DNA of 10,422 nt from Gemmatimonadota bacterium (GCA_019347645.1 JAHWKZ010000045.1:1-10422); one strand, 5' to 3'; positions 1-6,953 are shown, counted from the stretch's first letter. Made by a program: numbers and translations. Notes: generated by a model not told the origin, from the sequence alone.

Positions 1-1086
1 GATCGACACCTCCTCCCGCCAGTGCGGCACCACGAGCTGAGCGGCGAAGGGGACGAACAGCAGACCGGCTTGCCACCAGCTGAGGTTCCGGTCGCTGAGC
101 AGCACCACGGCGAACAGTGACTGCGCCGCGGTCAGAAAGATCTCGACCCGCTGCTGGCGGTCGAGGACCAGCGGCTCGATGGCACCCGCCGAGATCGAGT
201 AGACCAGCGAGATCGTCCCGATCAGAAGCGTCCACTGGTTCACCTTCGACGAGATGAGCGCCGACAGGGCCATGGTCGCGTGGCGCCGGAGCGTCCACAT
301 GGCGGCGATGATGAATTCGGGCGCCTCGCTGGCGAGCGGGGCGATCCACTGGACCAGCAGGAACTCGTCGATCCCGAAGTGCTCGCCGGTTTCGATCAGC
401 GACTCGGCGAACGGCTCGGCGGCGAGGAAGATGACGGCGCCCGAGAAGACGAAGAGCGTGACGTTGACCACCAGGCGCCATCGGCGCCGCAGCTGGGCGA
501 TCAGGTGCGCCGGCCCGACGAGGTCGGGCTCCTCGGCGCCCAGCCGGGCGGTGCGCAGCAGGTACCAGACGAACAGGCCGACCAGTACGGCGATGTCCAC
601 CCACCAGAACTTGCCCAGCCACGCGATCACGAAGGCGTAGAGGGTGGCCAGGCCCAGGAACCGCACCGCGATCATGTCGGCCGACGCGAGACGGATCGCG
701 CGGTTCCTCCAGCGGGCCCAGAAGAGCCACACCACCACCGGCCAGCCCAGCCCCACCAGCAGGCGGTTCGCGCCGGTCATGTTCGCCGCGGCGTAGTGGC
801 CGTAGATGGGGTCGTCGGCGGCCCGCCACGCGAAGTACAGGTCGACGGCGTACTCCGGGAGGATCGCGATCAGCGCCAGCACCGCGAGTGCGAAGGCCTG
901 GCTGACCTCCATCTGGGCCACCTCGGCGGCCCACGACAGCAGGAAGGCGGCCCCGAGGACGGCACCGCCGAAAGCCATCGCCTCGACGGGCGGCGAAGCC
1001 GAGAGGCCGGCCGCTTGCCAGACTAGGCTCGGGACCGTGAGGAGGACCGCGCCGACCAGCCAGGCGACGCGCCCGAACGACCTCAT
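1..1086 (-). CDS. Sodium/calcium exchanger family (CaCA) cation antiporter, C-terminus cut by window edge
   Basis: Integral inner-membrane antiporter, predicted to exchange Ca2+ or another cation for Na+ or H+. The 362 codons in the window read without a stop from ATG at 1086 to base 1; the end of the gene lies outside. Two inverted alpha repeats typical of the family (PF01699) are visible. Repeat 1 has ALIAILPEYAVD (about residues 71-82), with the conserved acidic P-E pair, then NMTGANRLLVGLGWP (102-116). Repeat 2 has WIAPLASEAPEF (247-258), then ALISSKVNQWTLLIGT (276-291). Hydrophobic segments fill the rest, with a charged loop near 183-205. The start overlaps the stop of the upstream hydrolase-fold gene as ATGA, so the two are probably co-translated. 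The ion cannot be told from sequence; this subgroup is often annotated only as a sodium:proton or sodium:calcium exchanger. Confidence 0.85.
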   Translation of the reverse strand, partial: MRSFGRVAWLVGAVLLTVPSLVWQAAGLSASPPVEAMAFGGAVLGAAFLLSWAAEVAQMEVSQAFALAVLALIAILPEYAVDLYFAWRAADDPIYGHYAAANMTGANRLLVGLGWPVVVWLFWARWRNRAIRLASADMIAVRFLGLATLYAFVIAWLGKFWWVDIAVLVGLFVWYLLRTARLGAEEPDLVGPAHLIAQLRRRWRLVVNVTLFVFSGAVIFLAAEPFAESLIETGEHFGIDEFLLVQWIAPLASEAPEFIIAAMWTLRRHATMALSALISSKVNQWTLLIGTISLVYSISAGAIEPLVLDRQQRVEIFLTAAQSLFAVVLLSDRNLSWWQAGLLFVPFAAQLVVPHWREEVSI

Positions 1087-2054
1087 CCCTCGGCCGTGTC
1101 GGTGACCGGGCGGGAGACACGATCCCACCAGGCGAGCATGGCCTCGGCGGTCTCGGGCGGGGCGTCGACGTGGGGCCAGCGTCCGGTCCCGGGGACGACC
1201 TGCTGGGGGAGGTCGGGCCGGACCGCCCGGTAGGTCTCCGGAGCGGCCGGGTTCGTCCGCGCTTCGGCGCTCCACAGGGCCAGGGCGGGAGCGCCGAGCC
1301 GGGACAGGGCCGGTCGGGGGTCCCACGCCAGGTCCCCGACCCACAGCGACCACAGCGCCCAATGGCTGTCCGGCTGGCGGGCGAGGCGGTGGAGCTCGTC
1401 GGCTCGCTCGTCCAGATCGGCCGGCTCGGCGGCGAGGTCGATCGAGAGCGCGTGCCTGCGCCATCTCCGGGCCGCGTGGAGGGCGTGGTACGCCTCGCCG
1501 AAGGGCGAGCGGAGGAGCTGGTAGGCGAGTGGCCGCCAGGTGGGGCGCTCGATCACGCCCGGCCCCTCGGGCTCGGGCGGGGCGAGCAGCACGACCCCCC
1601 GGACGGCGTCGCCGAGACGGACGGCGGCCTCCACGGCGTAGGCCGCGGACAGGCCGCTCCCGACCAGCACGGTCGGCTCGTCGATCGAGTGGCGGACGAG
1701 CTCGACGATCGCGTCGAAGAACAGGTCCGGCCCGAATCGCATCGCCGGACGGCCGGAGCGCCCGAAGCCGGGGAGGTCGGCGAGGTGTACGGTCCACTCG
1801 CCGGCCAGTCGGTTGGCCAGGGGCTCCATCTCGAGGCCCGAGGCGCCGGTGTAGAGGTCGTGCAGCAGCAGGGCGGGCGGTCCCTGTCCCCGCGCGGCGA
1901 GGAAGATCTCGGCGTGGCGCCAGCCGTAGCGGCGGGGGTCGCCGGCGGGCGGAGCCGGTGGCTCGGGTGGGGTGGCGCGCAGCGCCCGCGCGGCCGCAGC
2001 CGCCACCGCGGTCGCCGCCATCGCGCCGCCGATCAGCTTTCGTCCGAGTCCCAT
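1083..2054 (-). CDS. Alpha/beta-hydrolase-fold protein with a degenerate catalytic triad (probable pseudoenzyme)
   Basis: The fold is clear: strand-turn LLLHDLYTGAS, LADLPGFGRSGRP after strand beta-4, VLVGSGLSAAYA at the nucleophile elbow, and a C-terminal VPGTGRWPHVDAPPE. Against the usual G-H-S-x-G-G elbow, the serine position is Gly (G-S-G-L-S). At the usual G-A-G-H-W-P-H, the first His is Arg. In the acid loop (LALWSAEARTNPA) the expected Asp is Ala. The oxyanion HG is HD. Hydrolytic activity is therefore doubtful; a binding or scaffold role is possible. The chosen ATG at 2054 gives MGLGRKLIGG plus an Ala-rich hydrophobic stretch that looks like a signal anchor; no good ribosome site is visible. 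The frame stays open to ATG 2144 (353 residues), with another ATG at 2096, so the start is uncertain. It overlaps the antiporter gene by 4 bases and is divergent from the sigma factor gene. Confidence 0.75.
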   Translation of the reverse strand: MGLGRKLIGGAMAATAVAAAAARALRATPPEPPAPPAGDPRRYGWRHAEIFLAARGQGPPALLLHDLYTGASGLEMEPLANRLAGEWTVHLADLPGFGRSGRPAMRFGPDLFFDAIVELVRHSIDEPTVLVGSGLSAAYAVEAAVRLGDAVRGVVLLAPPEPEGPGVIERPTWRPLAYQLLRSPFGEAYHALHAARRWRRHALSIDLAAEPADLDERADELHRLARQPDSHWALWSLWVGDLAWDPRPALSRLGAPALALWSAEARTNPAAPETYRAVRPDLPQQVVPGTGRWPHVDAPPETAEAMLAWWDRVSRPVTDTAEG

Positions 2055-2104
2055 CGCCGCGCGAACGATAGGGACCGGTGGAGGTGGCAGCAACATCGCC
2101 CGCG

Positions 2105-2133
2105 TTGGCGGAGCCGAGGAGGAATCATACCTT
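2105..2133 (+). promoter_or_regulatory. Possible promoter of the sigma factor gene, in a divergent intergenic region
   Basis: TTGGCG at 2105-2110, a 17-base spacer and TACCTT at 2128-2133 give a weak sigma-70-like match. It would start transcription at about 2140-2143, at or just before the sigma ATG, so the message may be leaderless. On the opposite strand TATGAT (2129 down to 2124) is a good -10 for the hydrolase-fold and antiporter genes, with no convincing -35. The two signals overlap, so the divergent units may compete. GAGGAGG at about 2114-2122 is too far from the sigma ATG to be a normal ribosome site. Confidence 0.35.
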
Positions 2134-2142
2134 CGGTGGGAC

Positions 2143-2769
2143 ATGTCGTCCGACCGCGATTCCTCCCCCGATCGTCGCGCCCGCCTCCGCGAAGAGTGCC
2201 TGGGCCACCTCGACGCCCTGTACGGCGCCGCGCTCCGGATGACGAAGAACCGGCAGGACGCGGAGGACCTCGTTCAGGAGACCTACCTCAAGGCGGTCCG
2301 TAACCTCGACCGGTACCGCGAGGATGCGGGCTGCAAGCCGTGGCTGTTCCGAATCCTCACCAACACCTACATCGACCTCTATCGCAAACGGAAGCGGCGT
2401 CCCCACGAGGTCGAGTTCGACGACGAAGGGGCGACCGGCATCTACGACCGGATCGTCCTTTCCTTCCCGAGCGAGAAGGAGGAAGGCCCGCTCCACAGCC
2501 CGGGCGGTCTCGACGATTTCCTCCACCGCTTCATGGCCGACGAGGTGAAGGCGGCAATCGACGAGCTGCCCGACGTCTTCCGGGAGCTGATCGTCCTGCG
2601 CGACATCGAGGGGTTCTCGTACCGGGAATGCGCCGAGATGCTCGAGATCCCCATCGGCACGGTCATGAGCCGGCTCCACCGCGGCCGCAAGTCGCTCCAG
2701 GAGCGGCTGTGGGACTACGCCGCGGAGAAGGGGTACGTCTCGCCCGAGGAGGAGGAGGCCGCGTCGTGA
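2143..2769 (+). CDS. ECF sigma factor, SigR/SigH-like
   Basis: Alternative RNA polymerase sigma factor of 208 residues. Region 2 runs from about residue 22 to 85: LYGAALRMTKNRQDAEDLVQ, then ETYLKAVRNLDRYRED, then CKPWLFRILTNTYIDLYRKR, the last being characteristic of the SigR (Streptomyces) and SigH (Mycobacterium) thiol-stress group. An acidic linker (about 86-125) joins it to region 4: AIDELPDVFRELIVLRDIEG, then the helix-turn-helix SYRECAEMLEIPIGTVMSRLHRGRKSL. The ATG at 2143 places region 2 at the usual distance from the N-terminus; the open frame continues upstream to 1972 but that extension is low-complexity antisense of the hydrolase-fold gene. It overlaps the anti-sigma gene by GTGA, as expected for a stoichiometric pair. 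Family knowledge predicts activation by disulfide stress; this is inferred here. Confidence 0.92.
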   Translation: MSSDRDSSPDRRARLREECLGHLDALYGAALRMTKNRQDAEDLVQETYLKAVRNLDRYREDAGCKPWLFRILTNTYIDLYRKRKRRPHEVEFDDEGATGIYDRIVLSFPSEKEEGPLHSPGGLDDFLHRFMADEVKAAIDELPDVFRELIVLRDIEGFSYRECAEMLEIPIGTVMSRLHRGRKSLQERLWDYAAEKGYVSPEEEEAAS

Positions 2770-3041
2770 TCCGCGAGATCTCGTGCCAGGAGGCCGCGCG
2801 GTACGTCTACGGGTACCTCGACGGGGAGCTCGAGCCGAGGACCCGCGCGGAGTTCCTCCAGCACCTCGAGGCCTGCCGAAAGTGCTTGGGAGCGGTGGAG
2901 TTCGAGCGCCGGGTGATCGACTTCATCCGGGACCGCGGGTCATCCGAGAGCCCGTCTCCAGGCCTGAGGGACCGGGTGCGGCGGCTGTTCGAGGCGGGAG
3001 CCGGCGCCGGCAACGGCGGGAGCGTCACCCGGGAGAGGTGA
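2766..3041 (+). CDS. Zinc-binding anti-sigma factor, RsrA-like
   Basis: A 91-residue soluble protein with no membrane segment, starting at GTG inside the sigma stop (GTGA), with a strong purine-rich GAGGAGGAGG at 2748-2757 eight bases before it. It has the ZAS signature: Cys7 (SCQEA), the LDGEL turn at 18-22, and H33-x3-C37-x2-C40 (HLEACRKC). The spacing Cys7 to His33 is 26 residues, the same as I recall between Cys11 and His37 of S. coelicolor RsrA, so all four zinc and redox ligands are in register. Expected role: hold the sigma factor inactive with zinc bound under reducing conditions, and release it when the cysteines form disulfides. The tail after residue 60 is Gly/Ser/Arg-rich and probably disordered. 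Gene order and coupling support the pairing. Confidence 0.9.
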   Translation: MIREISCQEAARYVYGYLDGELEPRTRAEFLQHLEACRKCLGAVEFERRVIDFIRDRGSSESPSPGLRDRVRRLFEAGAGAGNGGSVTRER

Positions 3042-3099
3042 CCTCGGCCTCGGGCTGGATCCTCCGGCCGCGGACGAATCCCCCTACCACTGTCAGATC

Positions 3100-3132
3100 G
3101 GATACGGCCTCTCCCCGACGCCGGTCTATACT
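3100..3132 (+). promoter_or_regulatory. Promoter candidate for the dehI-like operon
   Basis: TATACT at 3127-3132 matches the -10 consensus at 5 of 6 positions and lies 33 bases before the first ATG; no good -35 is seen 16-18 bases upstream. The same stretch can be read as a SigR-like promoter, GGATA at 3100-3104, 19 bases, then GTC at 3124-3126 (family consensus about GGAAT-N18/19-GTT). Both readings are weak and they are mutually exclusive in part. Confidence 0.35.
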
Positions 3133-3165
3133 CGCACCCGCACCGGGCCGGCGGGGAGGAGCGGG

Positions 3166-3981
3166 ATGATGGATCTTCGAAAGCTGCCCGAAGTGATGCC
3201 GGACGACGCCGACGAGCGGGTCGCGGCGATCTACGACGACGTCAAAGGCTGCCTCCACGTGCCGTTCGTCAACTACCTGTTCCGGGTGCTGGCGAACGAT
3301 CCGGCGGACCTGGAGCGATCCTGGCTTGCGCTCCGTCCCTGGGTCCTCTCGCGGAAATTCGAGGAGCGCGCCGATCGCCTACGTCGAGCCGCGGCTCCCG
3401 AGGAGGATCCCGAGCCTCTGGACCTCGGGGCACGTGCACCCGAGAGCGCCGGCCGGATCGCCGCCTTCAACGCCACGATCCACGGCGTGCTCCCGAGGCT
3501 CCTCCTGATCGCCACGGGATTGGCCGAGGGAGTTCCCGTGGGTGCGCACCCGGGCGAGAGGATCGAGCCCGGCATCCCCGACGAGGCGGAGTCGATCCCG
3601 ATGGTGGCGGTGGACGAGGCCGAGGGTCGGCTGGCCGAGCTGTTCCACGACATCCGCGAGCGCCACGGCCACCCGGGCGTGGCCTCGTGGTATCGATCCC
3701 TGGGGAACTGGCCCGATCTTCTCGAGGAGGTGTGGTCGCGGCTCTCCCCGCGGGTCGGATCGGAGGCCTACGTCCGCCGCCGGGAGGCGCTCGTCGACCT
3801 CGCCGCGGCGAGCTGGCGCGGCCTCGACGGGGAGCGTCACCACCGCGTCATCGACGATCCCGACCTCGAGGGTGTGGTACGCAGCTTTCGGGACCGACTG
3901 ATCCCCGATCTGCTGATCGACGTGAGCTACGTGCGCGCGGCGACCCCGGTCGCGGCCGGATCCCCGCCGATGGAGGGCTGA
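3166..3981 (+). CDS. DehI-family (group I 2-haloacid dehalogenase-like) protein
   Basis: All-helical protein of 271 residues resembling DehI, the cofactor-free dehalogenase that acts on both D- and L-2-haloacids without a covalent ester (PF10778). The internal duplication of that fold is visible: VPFVNYLFRVLANDPADLER (33-52) in the first half and PGVASWYRSLGNWPDLLEEV (170-189) in the second, each followed by W-x(2-4)-L-x-P. The helix RLLLIATGL (111-119) is also typical. Length is close to the usual 250-300. Asp184 in NWPDLL is the candidate for the essential Asp (Asp189 of P. putida DehI), but I cannot align it firmly and most family members are uncharacterised. GGAGGAG at 3155-3161 serves either ATG 3166 or ATG 3169. 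It overlaps the next gene by one base (TGATG), another hydrolase, which supports a degradative role. Confidence 0.75.
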   Translation: MMDLRKLPEVMPDDADERVAAIYDDVKGCLHVPFVNYLFRVLANDPADLERSWLALRPWVLSRKFEERADRLRRAAAPEEDPEPLDLGARAPESAGRIAAFNATIHGVLPRLLLIATGLAEGVPVGAHPGERIEPGIPDEAESIPMVAVDEAEGRLAELFHDIRERHGHPGVASWYRSLGNWPDLLEEVWSRLSPRVGSEAYVRRREALVDLAAASWRGLDGERHHRVIDDPDLEGVVRSFRDRLIPDLLIDVSYVRAATPVAAGSPPMEG

Positions 3982-4820
3982 TGGAGAGTCGTACCACCGA
4001 GGTCGACGGTCTGACGATGCGGTGGAAGGAATCCGGCGAGGGGACACCGCTCGTCCTCGTCCACGGCATCCCCACGAACCCCGACCTCTGGCGTCACGTG
4101 ATCCCCCGGATCGAAGGCGCCCGGTGTCTGGCGTGGGAGATGGTCGGCTACGGCCGCTCGATCTCCGAGGGGCGGGAGCGACCGATCTCGGTGGCGCGCC
4201 AGGCCGACTACCTCCTCGACTGGCTGGACGCGCTGGGGATCGAGCGGGCGATCCTGGCGGGGCACGACCTGGGTGGAGGCGTCGTCCAGATCACGGCCGT
4301 GCGCAGGCCCGAGCGCTGCGCCGGCCTGTTGCTCACCAACGCCATCGGCTACGACTCGTGGCCGATCCCGAGCGTGAAGGCGATGCGGGCCCTCGGGGGC
4401 CTCGTGGCGCGGCTGCCCGACGCCGCGTTCGCCCGGGTGGTCCGGCTGTTCCTGCTGCGGGGTCACGACGACCGGGACCGCGCGCGCGAGGCGTTCGACC
4501 ACCACTTCCCGCCCTACGAGGAGACGGACGGCGCCGCGGCCTTCGTGCGTCAGGTCCGCTCGCTCGACGTCCGCGATACCCTCGCCGTGGCCGACGACCT
4601 CCCGCGGATCGACGTCCCGGCGCGGATCGCGTGGGGCGCCGCCGACCAGTTCCAGAAGGTCGAGTACGGGCGCCGCTTCGCCCGCGACCTGGGGGCCCCG
4701 CTCCACGAGATCGAGGGTGGCAAGCACTTCACCCCCGAGGATCACCCCGAGCCGATCGCCGAGCCGCTCGTCGAGCTGATCGACGAAGTCCTGCAACGTG
4801 AACGAGGAGATGCGCCATGA
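3981..4820 (+). CDS. Asp-nucleophile alpha/beta hydrolase (haloalkane dehalogenase / epoxide hydrolase type)
   Basis: A 279-residue cytosolic hydrolase. LVLVHGIPTNPDLWRHVIP (25-42) resembles the HGNPTSSYLWRN segment of haloalkane dehalogenases; the nucleophile elbow AGHDLGGG has Asp96 in place of Ser; Asp222 (WGAADQF) and His249 (EGGKHFTPEDHP) complete the triad. A covalent alkyl-aspartate mechanism, as in dehalogenases and epoxide hydrolases, is therefore likely. However, both halide-stabilising residues of classical haloalkane dehalogenases are absent: the Asn after HG is Ile30, and the Trp after the nucleophile is Leu97. The substrate is thus open. The start at 3981 overlaps the dehI-like stop by one base, with GGAGGG at 3972-3977 just before it. 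It overlaps the next gene as ATGA. The open frame upstream to 3687 is antiparallel noise over the dehI-like gene. Confidence 0.82.
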   Translation: MESRTTEVDGLTMRWKESGEGTPLVLVHGIPTNPDLWRHVIPRIEGARCLAWEMVGYGRSISEGRERPISVARQADYLLDWLDALGIERAILAGHDLGGGVVQITAVRRPERCAGLLLTNAIGYDSWPIPSVKAMRALGGLVARLPDAAFARVVRLFLLRGHDDRDRAREAFDHHFPPYEETDGAAAFVRQVRSLDVRDTLAVADDLPRIDVPARIAWGAADQFQKVEYGRRFARDLGAPLHEIEGGKHFTPEDHPEPIAEPLVELIDEVLQRERGDAP

Positions 4821-5416
4821 ACGTCGTCACCGGTACCCCCCAGACCCGCACCGAGCACGCCACCGGTCCCGCGGTGATCGGCTTCCTGGCGAGCATGGGC
4901 ATCCCCGCGATGATCGGAGTCGTCGGGTTCCTGTCGCTGGGTGTGGACGCGATCTCGTGGGTGGGCGCCATCGTCTGGGGCATCGTCGCCACGGTCGCCT
5001 TCACGCTGGTCACCATGATGGGGAAGGCGATGGGGATGACCCGGATGGACCTGCTCGACCTGCTGGGGAGCATGTTCGTCCGCCCGGGGACGGCCGCCTC
5101 CAAGGGCCTCGGATCCGTCATTCACCTGATGAACGGGGCGCTGCTGGGGATCGGCTGGGCGTACGGGTCCGGCCTGGCGGGTTGGCCGACGAACTGGATC
5201 ACCGGACTCGCCTGGGGTCTGCTCCTCTGGGTTCTCGCGCTGGTGATGATGAGCACCATGGGAACCGTCCATCCGGCGATCCGCCGCGGAGAGCAGGACG
5301 ACCCGGGATTCGCGGCCACGAACTTCGGTCGGATGACACCGATGGGCAGCTTGGTGGGGCACGCGGTCTACGGCATCGTGCTCGGGGCCGGGTACCAGGC
5401 CTGGCCGATCGGCTGA
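4817..5416 (+). CDS. Small polytopic membrane protein of unknown function
   Basis: 199 residues with about five hydrophobic segments, near 18-42, 46-68, 98-118, 127-149 and 176-195. I do not recognise it with confidence; it recalls the DUF6789/DUF1440-like membrane families in its Gly- and Met-rich helices. Two segments look like repeats: GSVIHLMNGALLGIGWAYG (99-117) and GSLVGHAVYGIVLGAGYQAW (177-196), each with a central His (103 and 182). A cytoplasmic or periplasmic loop at 70-96 (MTRMDLLDLLGSMF) and another at 152-175 are polar. ATG at 4817 overlaps the hydrolase stop (ATGA), with GAGGAGA at 4804-4810 as ribosome site. Being last in the dehalogenase-like operon, it might take up or export a substrate or halide, but nothing in the sequence shows that. 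Confidence 0.7.
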   Translation: MNVVTGTPQTRTEHATGPAVIGFLASMGIPAMIGVVGFLSLGVDAISWVGAIVWGIVATVAFTLVTMMGKAMGMTRMDLLDLLGSMFVRPGTAASKGLGSVIHLMNGALLGIGWAYGSGLAGWPTNWITGLAWGLLLWVLALVMMSTMGTVHPAIRRGEQDDPGFAATNFGRMTPMGSLVGHAVYGIVLGAGYQAWPIG

Positions 5417-5433
5417 GCTTCCGCTCCCTCGCG

Positions 5434-5457
5434 CGCGGCCCGTCCTCGTCCGCCGCG
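5434..5457 (+). other. Weak inverted repeat after the membrane protein gene
   Basis: CGCGGC at 5434-5439 pairs with GCCGCG at 5452-5457 around a 12-base loop, 18 bases after the stop codon. There is no T-run, so terminator function is doubtful in such GC-rich DNA. Confidence 0.25.
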
Positions 5458-5461
5458 GATC

Positions 5462-5487
5462 GGAATACGAGGCCGCGCGACGCCGTC
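5462..5487 (+). promoter_or_regulatory. SigR-like promoter candidate before the exported-protein operon
   Basis: GGAAT at 5462-5466, 18 bases, then GTC at 5485-5487 is close to the SigR-family consensus GGAAT-N18/19-GTT. It would give a leader of about 75 bases ahead of ATG 5570. Short motifs like this arise by chance, so support is modest; its interest comes from the SigR-like gene in the same window. Confidence 0.35.
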
Positions 5488-5505
5488 CTAGCCGACGAGA
5501 CGAGA

Positions 5506-5521
5506 GCTCGATTCTTCGAGC
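5506..5521 (+). other. Perfect 6-bp hairpin in the leader of the exported-protein operon
   Basis: GCTCGA (5506-5511), loop TTCT, TCGAGC (5516-5521). It has no T-run, so it is not an obvious terminator. It sits between the candidate promoter and the start codon and could be an operator or an mRNA structure. Confidence 0.3.
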
Positions 5522-5569
5522 GCCGAGGATCTTCTTGTCGGTGCACGAATCCCTGAAAAGGACGGACCG

Positions 5570-6523
5570 ATGCGAACGCGACGCACGCTCATGACGGCGC
5601 TCGCCGTCACCTTGACGACCTTCGGAACCGCGCATGCCCAGGCGGACCTCGAGGCGCTGGTCGAGATGGCGCCCTACCGCGGCTACCTCGCCGCCCACGC
5701 CGGCCTGCAGGACCCGCCGCCGCTGCTGGGGGGACCGGTCACCGTCGAGATCTCCCAGGACGGCGGCGGCGTCTTCGTCGGCCTGCCCGACGAGCGGGAG
5801 CTCGATCCCGACGTGTTCGGAACGCCGGAGATGCCCCGCGCCTTCGCCGGCACGCCGGGGATCAACGGCGTCCCGCCCCCCGCGCGCGGAATCGAGGGCG
5901 GTCGGTACACGGAGATGAAGACCAAGTCGCCGTTCGGGGACGCGCACGTGACGATGGGCGGCGCCTCGCTATCGATCGACGCCGTGGACGCCACCGCGGT
6001 GGACGGGGCGAACAGCGACGACCGGGTGAGCTTCCAGGCGACGTGGGAGGACGACGCGGGGAACGCCTACGCCGTCCGGTGCTGTGAGATGCTGGCGACC
6101 CGCGGAGTCGAGTTTCCCACCTTCGGTGGCGTGGTCACCAACCACGTCCTCCACGGCTCCACGCGGATCGGCACCGCCCTGATGCCCACCGAGTACGTCT
6201 ACTTCGCGTTCTGGGGGATGGGCGAGGTGCTGAAGAACGGCGAGGTCGTGGCCGCGCCGCGATTGGTCCACGGCATGCTCACCGAGTACGTCCGCGCCGA
6301 GGGGTACAGCCTCGCTTCCGACCGCGAGGTCACCCCGAACCGGACCCACTTCCACCTGATGGTGCCGCCGATGAGGCCCGACATGGAGGCCGGACGGTTC
6401 GTGCACGAGGACGTGCCGACGGGATTCACGCTGCCGAACGGCATGGAGCTCCCGTTCTGGCACGTGATGTTCGAGAACCTGGACGTGCGGGCGACTCGCG
6501 GCGGCGGGACGGCCGGCCGGTGA
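5570..6523 (+). CDS. Exported protein of unknown function, partner of a copper protein
   Basis: 317 residues. A signal peptide is plain: basic MRTRR, a hydrophobic core (7-20), and cleavage after AHA (21-23) before QA. The mature part has no membrane segment and no family I can name. Visible landmarks are EISQDGGGVFVGLPDEREL (60-78), a vicinal CysCys pair at 171-172 (VRCCEM), NHVLHGS (191-197), HGMLTEYV (234-241), HFHLMVPP (260-267), and FWHVMFENLDVR near the end. The clustered His (192, 195, 234, 260, 262, 298) and the two Cys could bind metal; that is inference. AAAAGGA at 5556-5562 is the ribosome site. The stop overlaps the GTG start of the cupredoxin gene, so the two are likely made together and may act as redox partners in the periplasm. 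Confidence 0.75.
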   Translation: MRTRRTLMTALAVTLTTFGTAHAQADLEALVEMAPYRGYLAAHAGLQDPPPLLGGPVTVEISQDGGGVFVGLPDERELDPDVFGTPEMPRAFAGTPGINGVPPPARGIEGGRYTEMKTKSPFGDAHVTMGGASLSIDAVDATAVDGANSDDRVSFQATWEDDAGNAYAVRCCEMLATRGVEFPTFGGVVTNHVLHGSTRIGTALMPTEYVYFAFWGMGEVLKNGEVVAAPRLVHGMLTEYVRAEGYSLASDREVTPNRTHFHLMVPPMRPDMEAGRFVHEDVPTGFTLPNGMELPFWHVMFENLDVRATRGGGTAGR

Positions 6524-6930
6524 GCCGGAGGGGCGCGATCGCGCGAGCGGCGGCCGGCGTGGTGGCGACGCTCGCCGCCGCCGTCGCGCTGACCGCATCC
6601 GACGGCGGACCGTCGGTCGAGCCGGGTGCGCTGGTGACGATGGTGGGCGTGGAGTTCCAGCCCGACAGCGTGGTGATCCACGCCGGGGAGACGCTGGAAT
6701 GGCGCAACGACTCGAAGCTCACCCACACCGTCACCGCCGATCCAGAGAAGGCGGCCGTCTCGGAACATGTCCGGCTCCCGGAGGGAGCGGAGACGTTCGA
6801 CTCCGGGAACCTGGCCCCCGACGAGTCCTACCGCCGGGAGTTTGCGGTCCCCGGCGTCTACGAGTACTTCTGTATTCCCCACGAGGCCGCTGGCATGGTG
6901 GGGAAGATCGTGGTGAAGCCGGCGAAGTGA
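6520..6930 (+). CDS. Type-1 copper protein (plastocyanin/amicyanin-like cupredoxin)
   Basis: 136 residues. The N-terminus (MSRRGAIARAAAGVVATLAA) is a signal peptide; its SRR could be a Tat signal, though the motif is incomplete. The mature domain is one cupredoxin barrel with all four type-1 copper ligands in order: His69 (LTHTV), Cys118 and His121 (YFCIPH), Met126 (AAGM), spacing C-x2-H-x4-M as in plastocyanins. Expected role is one-electron transfer in the periplasm. The start is GTG 6520, which overlaps the upstream stop as GTGA; an in-frame ATG further in (codon 41) would destroy the signal peptide. Coupling to the unknown exported protein suggests that protein is its redox partner or client. 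The DUF1059 gene follows 23 bases later. Confidence 0.88.
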   Translation: MSRRGAIARAAAGVVATLAAAVALTASDGGPSVEPGALVTMVGVEFQPDSVVIHAGETLEWRNDSKLTHTVTADPEKAAVSEHVRLPEGAETFDSGNLAPDESYRREFAVPGVYEYFCIPHEAAGMVGKIVVKPAK

Positions 6931-6953
6931 ACGAGGATTCGAAGGAGGGGGAG

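Noticed and set aside
280..1026. Open plus-strand frames across the antiporter gene
   Set aside because: Arg/Gly/Pro/Gln-rich translations with no domain, antisense to a minus-strand frame with clear CaCA motifs.
2121..2147. GGAAT-N19-GTC before the sigma gene as an autoregulatory SigR promoter
   Set aside because: It would start transcription inside the coding region, downstream of the only suitable ATG (2143).
1170..2303. Long plus-strand frame opposite the hydrolase-fold gene
   Set aside because: Low-complexity product typical of GC-rich antisense; the minus-strand frame has recognisable fold motifs.
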